Positions 5,149 to 5,736 of a stretch of DNA of 5,736 nt are shown here, one piece after another. This stretch comes from SURF-24 sp964537965 (GTDB taxonomy: Bacteria > Bacteroidota > Ignavibacteria > Ignavibacteriales > SURF-24), in assembly GCA_964537965.1 (NCBI GenBank), contig CAZIDB010000280.1, positions 1 through 5,736 of the forward strand, given 5' to 3'. Numbering within the stretch: the first letter of the stretch is position 1; every line of letters starts with the position of its first letter. Position numbers and translations under genes: made by a program. The notes under the pieces are model-generated. The model was not told the origin of the DNA and did not search any database. It worked only from the letters and a program-made list of their open reading frames with translations.

Positions 5149-5736
5149 TCACTCAACTAAGTATAAATAATTCGGAAGTTTTATTTTTAATCCTGTATTG
5201 TCGCCGGTAAAGTCGGTTTGCTGATCGCCAACTGATGCAATGATATTATAACCCATTTCAGTCAGTACAAGTCTTTCGACATTTTTATAGTCGGGAGTTT
5301 TTGTGTCTATCATTATTTCCGATTTAACTATTAGCGTATCGAATTTTGTGTAACCCGCATTTATAAGATTCTTGTAAGTTGCAGCGTAATGTTTAAAATT
5401 TCTTCCGGTAAGAAAAATTACTTTGATGCGCCGGTCAATTAGAAAATCATAAAAATCCTTTACGCTTGGAATTGCAGGTGCAGATGCTTTCTCCATGAAC
5501 CCATCCCAAAGGGCGTCATCATTACCAAAATCCAAACTCTTAGAAAACTCATAGTTAGAGATTGCAGTTTCATCCACATCAAAAATAACGGTGGAATTTT
5601 TACTAATATCCATGCTCTTAATATCCGCAATGGCATCCCGGATAATTTTCTTTACGTCCGCATCATACTGCCCCGCTTCATAATATTTTTTTAGCTGCTT
5701 TTTTGTTTCCGCAATATTCACAAGCGAAGAAGAGCA
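5149..5736 (-). CDS. HAD-superfamily acid phosphatase (class B/IIIB type), probable lipoprotein; 5' end outside window
   Basis: The frame stays open to the right edge. Counting from a GTG at 5721 (residue 1 of 190), HAD motif I is FDVDETAISN with Asp48 and Asp50 (nucleophile and acid/base), motif II is FLTGR with Thr105, the motif III lysine is probably Lys146, and motif IV is GDQQTDF with Asp166 and Asp170. The APAIPSV segment (81-87) and the LPNYLYLV ending are typical of the acid phosphatase family that includes plant vegetative storage proteins and bacterial surface acid phosphatases. These enzymes are Mg-dependent and hydrolyse phosphomonoesters outside the cytoplasm. Upstream of the GTG the frame reads CSSSL, with the Cys codon at 5734-5736. 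This looks like the lipidated cysteine of a lipobox, so the true start lies beyond the window and the GTG is not used. Family assignment is firm; substrate is not known. Confidence 0.9.
   Translation of the reverse strand, partial: CSSSLVNIAETKKQLKKYYEAGQYDADVKKIIRDAIADIKSMDISKNSTVIFDVDETAISNYEFSKSLDFGNDDALWDGFMEKASAPAIPSVKDFYDFLIDRRIKVIFLTGRNFKHYAATYKNLINAGYTKFDTLIVKSEIMIDTKTPDYKNVERLVLTEMGYNIIASVGDQQTDFTGDNTGLKIKLPNYLYLVE

Overview
The window looks like a piece of a draft genome from the Bacteroidota / Ignavibacteriota (Chlorobi-group) side of the tree. This is an inference. It rests on the low G+C, the lysine/asparagine-rich secreted proteins with signal peptides ending in FAQ or LFPQ, and the overall gene content. 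Several starts have clear Shine-Dalgarno sequences, which argues mildly for Ignavibacteriota over classical Bacteroidia. No ribosomal or other marker gene confirms this.

Layout: (1) 1-543, minus: the N-terminal part of an exported protein that runs off the left edge. (2) 544-914: non-coding, with a candidate ECF-type promoter for that gene and a degenerate intergenic repeat. (3) 915-4325, minus: a tightly packed four-gene operon, transcribed from high to low coordinates. It encodes an ECF sigma factor, a membrane-bound zinc-finger anti-sigma factor, and two secreted proteins I do not recognise. (4) 4326-4709: non-coding, with a candidate autoregulatory promoter for the sigma gene and a second copy of the degenerate repeat. 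(5) 4710-5075, plus: a small four-helix membrane protein of unknown function. (6) 5149 to the right edge, minus: a HAD-superfamily acid phosphatase, probably a lipoprotein.

The sigma gene is broken by 100 Ns (4116-4215) flanked by two identical 55-bp copies of the same sequence. Collapsing the Ns and one copy removes 155 bases and restores one in-frame 166-residue ECF sigma factor. The gap is therefore almost certainly an assembly artefact: two contigs with an unmerged 55-bp overlap. True distances across this point are 155 bases shorter than shown.

The likely biology is a cell-envelope signalling unit. The anti-sigma factor holds the sigma factor at the membrane until a signal reaches its large periplasmic part, and the sigma factor then transcribes its own operon. 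A bipartite motif, GTAACTT-N15-GTC, occurs upstream of both the sigma gene and the exported-protein gene at the left edge. This suggests that gene belongs to the same regulon. The two unknown secreted proteins are either products of the response or parts of the sensing apparatus.
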